The position numbers and the translations under genes were made by a program. The notes below the pieces were generated by a model. The model saw nothing but the letters and a program-made list of their open reading frames with translations. It did no database searches and was not told the origin of the DNA. From Pseudarthrobacter equi (GTDB lineage Bacteria > Actinomycetota > Actinomycetes > Actinomycetales > Micrococcaceae): a stretch of DNA of 64,000 nucleotides. The stretch lies in contig NZ_LT629779.1 of NCBI RefSeq assembly GCF_900105535.1, positions 3,658,001-3,722,000 on the forward strand. Direction: 5' to 3'. The stretch's first letter is position 1. Each line of letters begins with the position of its first letter. Of this stretch, positions 61,612 through 64,000 are shown piece by piece.

Positions 61612-61807
61612 CGAGCCCCTCGCAGTTCCGCCGCCCACGTTGCCACCGCCTGAGGAAGGAGACCACGGCCGGCGTTACTGCCCCGTTACCGGTGCGTCCC
61701 GTCGCGCGGACCGGCTGCGCGGGTGTGCCGATCTTGCGTCAATCTTTCCGTAAAAACAGCGGGTTGCAGACGGTTCCTGCAGCATGATCAGGGCTACAAA
61801 GAAGGAG

Positions 61808-62794
61808 TCAGGTGACAGCATGATCGACGACAGCGCCCCCGCCGGGTCCGCCGCTCCCGCCAGCGGCGGGACGCTTGTCATCCGCACGTGGATCGAGGCC
61901 GACGGCGAGCCCGCCTTCCGTGCCCGGGTGACCTTCAGCGAAGGCCCCGGACGCCACGGCAGCCTCGCCGCCGCCGACCGGGAGCAAGTGGTCCAGGCCG
62001 TGCGGGAGTGGCTGTGGGACCAGAACGGCTGAATAGTCCACCGGTGTTTTCCGGCCGCTGTGCACCTGCGGATGGACCGGGCCCTGGACTTCGTCGATGA
62101 GTTTCACGAGTTCCTCGGAAGGCGCCACGCCCATTTCCTGCCACAGGGTCACCGCATACTTTTCATACGCCAACAGGCCTGAGGCGGAATTTCCCATCCG
62201 TATTTCGGCGATGACCAAAGCCCGCACTGCGCTCTCATAAAGCGGTTCAATATCCAGTGCGGCCACCGCGGCTTCCGCAGCGCCTTCACAGTCACCTGCC
62301 GTCAGCAGCGAGCGGGACAGCGTGGTCAGGGCCCAGAGCCGGGACTGGCGCAACCGGCCTTCCTCAAAGACCACCCAGTCCTCGTACCACCCTGGCAGCA
62401 GCTCGGCCCCGCGCAAGTCCAGGAGCGCCCGGGCGGCCTGCCCGAAGCCGGCGGAGCCGTCCTGGAGCAGGGCACGGACCCGATGCAGGTCAACCTGCAC
62501 CGCAGGGTCCAGGGCGAGCATCGGCCCGTTCTTCGCCAGCAGCCCCGGCACCTGGCGCGTCACCAGATGAGTGCTGACCCTCAGGCTTTCCAGCGCCCTC
62601 GGCTCAGGGCAGTTTGGCCACAACAAACCGGCCAGATAGATCCGCAGGCTGGGCCCGTGGACGGCAAGCACGGCGATGAGACGCTGCTGCCTGGCGGCAA
62701 CGCGGACAATTTCTCCGTCACGGCGCAGTTGCCAATACCGGAGCAAATTCAATTCCAAATGTCCACAGACGCCATTGCCCACGGGACACCTCAA
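61808..62794 (-). CDS. SARP-like (BTAD domain) transcriptional regulator with abnormal C-terminus
   Basis: The first ~245 residues match a SARP. A winged HTH carries RQQRLIAVLAVHGPSLRIYLAGLLWP and LRVSTHLVTRQVPGLL. A BTAD helical domain follows (LDLRGAELLPGWYEDWVV, YESAVRALVIAEIRMG, ending SEELVKLIDEV). The expected stop after LIDEV is missing, so the frame runs 80 more residues of Gly/Pro-rich sequence over the opposite-strand gene at 61820-62032. The stop may have been lost by mutation. The start is unclear: TTG 62794 is the longest, and a TTG at 62758 (LELNLLRYW) would match family length better. Confidence 0.65.
   Translation of the reverse strand: MRCPVGNGVCGHLELNLLRYWQLRRDGEIVRVAARQQRLIAVLAVHGPSLRIYLAGLLWPNCPEPRALESLRVSTHLVTRQVPGLLAKNGPMLALDPAVQVDLHRVRALLQDGSAGFGQAARALLDLRGAELLPGWYEDWVVFEEGRLRQSRLWALTTLSRSLLTAGDCEGAAEAAVAALDIEPLYESAVRALVIAEIRMGNSASGLLAYEKYAVTLWQEMGVAPSEELVKLIDEVQGPVHPQVHSGRKTPVDYSAVLVPQPLPHGLDHLLPVGGGEAAVASGAFAEGHPGTEGGLAVGLDPRADDKRPAAGGSGGPGGGAVVDHAVT
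61820..62032 (+). CDS. small acidic protein, unknown function (70 aa)
   Basis: ATG 61820 begins a 70-residue protein with a Ser/Ala/Pro head and the segment TLVIRTWIEADGEPAFRARVTFSEG, then AAADREQVVQAVREWLWDQNG. This is a compact beta-beta-alpha-like unit with natural hydrophobic spacing. AAGGAG lies 12 nt upstream, a little far. It lies entirely opposite the extended tail of the SARP-like gene, so only one of the two is expected to be under normal protein selection here; this one reads as the better protein. Sequence 61612-61783 may hold its promoter. Confidence 0.5.
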   Translation: MIDDSAPAGSAAPASGGTLVIRTWIEADGEPAFRARVTFSEGPGRHGSLAAADREQVVQAVREWLWDQNG

Positions 62795-62932
62795 CCCGTT
62801 TGAATTACCTGAAACACGTAGGAACGAGCATCCCCAGCTTGAAATGGAAAGTCAATGAACGTTAGCCCCTAATCAGGTTGGGAGGGCTGTCTCTCATACA
62901 CCCATCCCCACCACAGGAACAGGGCACAGGAG

Positions 62933-62954
62933 TTCTTAAGCCTTTCTTAAGGAC
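62933..62954 (+). promoter_or_regulatory. 11-bp-period TTCTTAAG direct repeat
   Basis: TTCTTAAGCCT is followed by TTCTTAAGGAC, 60 bp upstream of the PAP2 gene. The spacing suits an OmpR/PhoB-type regulator, or the site could act as a promoter element. An inverted repeat (ATGTGGGCCG...GCGGCCACAT, 62970-62993) follows in the leader. Confidence 0.4.
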
Positions 62955-63013
62955 GCCTTGGGAGGGTTGAATGTGGGCCGGACAGCGGCCACATCCCCTC
63001 CCCAAGGAAGCCG

Positions 63014-63775
63014 ATGCACCAGCCAACAGACAACTCACGCGGTCAACAGCACCCCGCCCCCACGGCTTCCCCGGCCGTCGGCACCCGGTTCCGGGCACTC
63101 CCCCAGCCCCGGCACTGGCTGCCGGTGGGAGCGCTGCTGTGCGCCGCCGTCGTGACGATTGGCCTGGCCGTGCAGCTGCTGCCCGGCGATACGGCCGCGG
63201 AACTGGGTTTTGACCAGACCCTCAGCCTGCACCACGCCGCCGCGCTGACTGCCGTGGCCATGGGGATCAACCTGCTGTTCGGCCCGGTGGCGGGGCTGCT
63301 GCTCATCGCCGCGGCCGCGCTGGCCATCTGGGTGTTCCGGCGCGACCTGGTTGGCGCCGTGGCGTTCGGCCTCACGGCATGCTCGGGCTGGGTGGCCAGC
63401 GAGGCCTTCAAGCTGATCTTCGCCCGGCAGCGGCCCAACCCGGCCCTGCTTTTCGATCCCCTTGCCCCGGAGACCGGCTCCAACAGCTTCCCCAGCGGCC
63501 ACACCTGCTTCGCCGTGGCCCTGGCGTTCGCGCTGTACTTCCTCTTCCGCGGCACCCGCTGGGCAAAGCCTGTGGCCGTGGCCGGCGCGGTGATGGCCGT
63601 GGTGGTGGCCTGGTCCCGGCTCTACATCGGCGTGCATTACCCCACGGATGTGGCGGCGTCCTTCCTGGCCGCGAGCGCCGCAGCGGTCCTGCTCGCCGGG
63701 CTTTGGAACCGTTTCGCCCCGCGGCTCCTGGAGCGCCTGCCCGCCGCCACCATGCGCCCCTCGGGCCGGATCTAA
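63014..63775 (+). CDS. PAP2-family membrane phosphatase
   Basis: The 253-residue protein has about six membrane helices and the three PAP2 motifs: KLIFARQRP (KxxxxxxRP), FPSGH, and SRLYIGVHYPTD (SRxxxxxHxxxD). Such enzymes dephosphorylate lipid phosphates such as phosphatidate or undecaprenyl pyrophosphate at the outer membrane face. A Pro-rich N-terminal tail of about 35 residues precedes the first helix. It is followed 10 bp later by a DedA gene, a common pairing for lipid-carrier recycling. Confidence 0.95.
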   Translation: MHQPTDNSRGQQHPAPTASPAVGTRFRALPQPRHWLPVGALLCAAVVTIGLAVQLLPGDTAAELGFDQTLSLHHAAALTAVAMGINLLFGPVAGLLLIAAAALAIWVFRRDLVGAVAFGLTACSGWVASEAFKLIFARQRPNPALLFDPLAPETGSNSFPSGHTCFAVALAFALYFLFRGTRWAKPVAVAGAVMAVVVAWSRLYIGVHYPTDVAASFLAASAAAVLLAGLWNRFAPRLLERLPAATMRPSGRI

Positions 63776-63785
63776 GGGACCAGAC

Positions 63786-64000
63786 ATGCACAACATTCTT
63801 GTTTCAGGCGTGGTTCACGCCGCCGGTTCACCGTCCCTGCTGGACCCGGCAAGCCTCCTGGAAGGCCTGGGGCCGGCGGCCCTGGGCGTGATCGCGGCAA
63901 TGGTGTTCATCGAATCCGGGGTCCTGTTCCCGTTCCTGCCCGGCGACTCGCTGCTCTTCACGGCCGGGCTCTTGCACCAGCAGCTCCAGCTGGCACTGCC
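63786..64000 (+). CDS. DedA family membrane protein (5' part)
   Basis: The visible 71 residues include VIAAMVFIESGVLFPFLPGDSLLFTAGLL, the N-terminal membrane and re-entrant motif of the DedA/SNARE-associated family. DedA proteins include undecaprenyl-phosphate and phospholipid flippases. It probably forms an operon with the PAP2 phosphatase 10 bp upstream. The gene continues past the window. Confidence 0.9.
   Translation, partial: MHNILVSGVVHAAGSPSLLDPASLLEGLGPAALGVIAAMVFIESGVLFPFLPGDSLLFTAGLLHQQLQLAL

Noticed and set aside
61690..61730. Second sigma-54 promoter in front of the activator gene
   Set aside because: CGGCACACCCGCGCAG on the minus strand has GG and GC only 11 bp apart and no TGGCAC core.

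Overview
The window looks like the chromosome of a high-GC actinobacterium of the Arthrobacter/Pseudarthrobacter group (Micrococcaceae). This rests on GC-rich codon use, frequent GTG starts with ATGA/GTGA overlaps, an actinobacterial paaABCDE order, SARP/BTAD and LAxTG-type proteins, and SipW/TasA-like genes. The genus is inferred, not demonstrated. I found no rRNA, tRNA or CRISPR array.

Layout. 1-6.4 kb: the end of a DUF4874-like secreted protein, a degenerate Hpt protein, an Lrp regulator, and an operon of four surface or secreted proteins, three with SipW-type (AYAYW) signal peptides. 6.5-9.7 kb: a membrane M50 protease with a PqqD/RRE-like N-terminus, beside a repetitive Ala/Asp-rich protein with a RiPP-leader-like start. 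10-13.4 kb: TasA-like protein, SipW signal peptidase, second Hpt-like protein, OmpR-type regulator, small secreted protein. 13.5-20.1 kb (minus): an exopolysaccharide operon with a BcsB-like protein, a GT-C glycosyltransferase, a BcsA/NfrB-like synthase with an N-terminal MshEN domain, and a third Hpt-like protein. An 11-bp-period direct repeat (TTGA..A..TCTTGA) occurs upstream of three of these units and is a candidate operator for the OmpR-type regulator.

20-45 kb is a lower-GC mosaic. It holds an acyltransferase-3/SGNH protein, an orphan MinD-like ATPase, tiny membrane proteins, gene relics, a Tat-exported tail-fibre-like protein, a Wzc/CpsD-like kinase, nested insertion sequences (an IS21-family element inside an ISL3-family element that abuts an older ISL3 relic), and a polysaccharide locus: Wzy, pyruvyltransferase, Wzx, three glycosyltransferases, a WbaP-like priming transferase and a DUF4012 protein. 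It is followed by a LANTG-anchored protein, a VanZ protein and GalU.

46.4-51.4 kb: the phenylacetyl-CoA epoxidase operon paaABCDE plus a paaG-like isomerase, with a PaaR-type operator upstream of paaA.

51.4-61.6 kb is the most unusual part. It encodes a sigma-54 factor with an intact RpoN box, a seven-gene operon behind a well-formed -24/-12 promoter, and a convergent GAFTGA-containing AAA+ enhancer-binding protein. Sigma-54 is essentially unknown in Actinobacteria. The operon encodes two paralogous acidic proteins, a gluzincin-type HExxH protein, a 520-residue unknown, an AONS-like PLP enzyme, a TIM-barrel amidohydrolase and a 203-residue unknown. I infer a self-contained sigma-54 regulon of unknown function.

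61.7-64 kb: a small protein antisense to the tail of a SARP-like regulator, a PAP2 phosphatase, and the start of a DedA protein.
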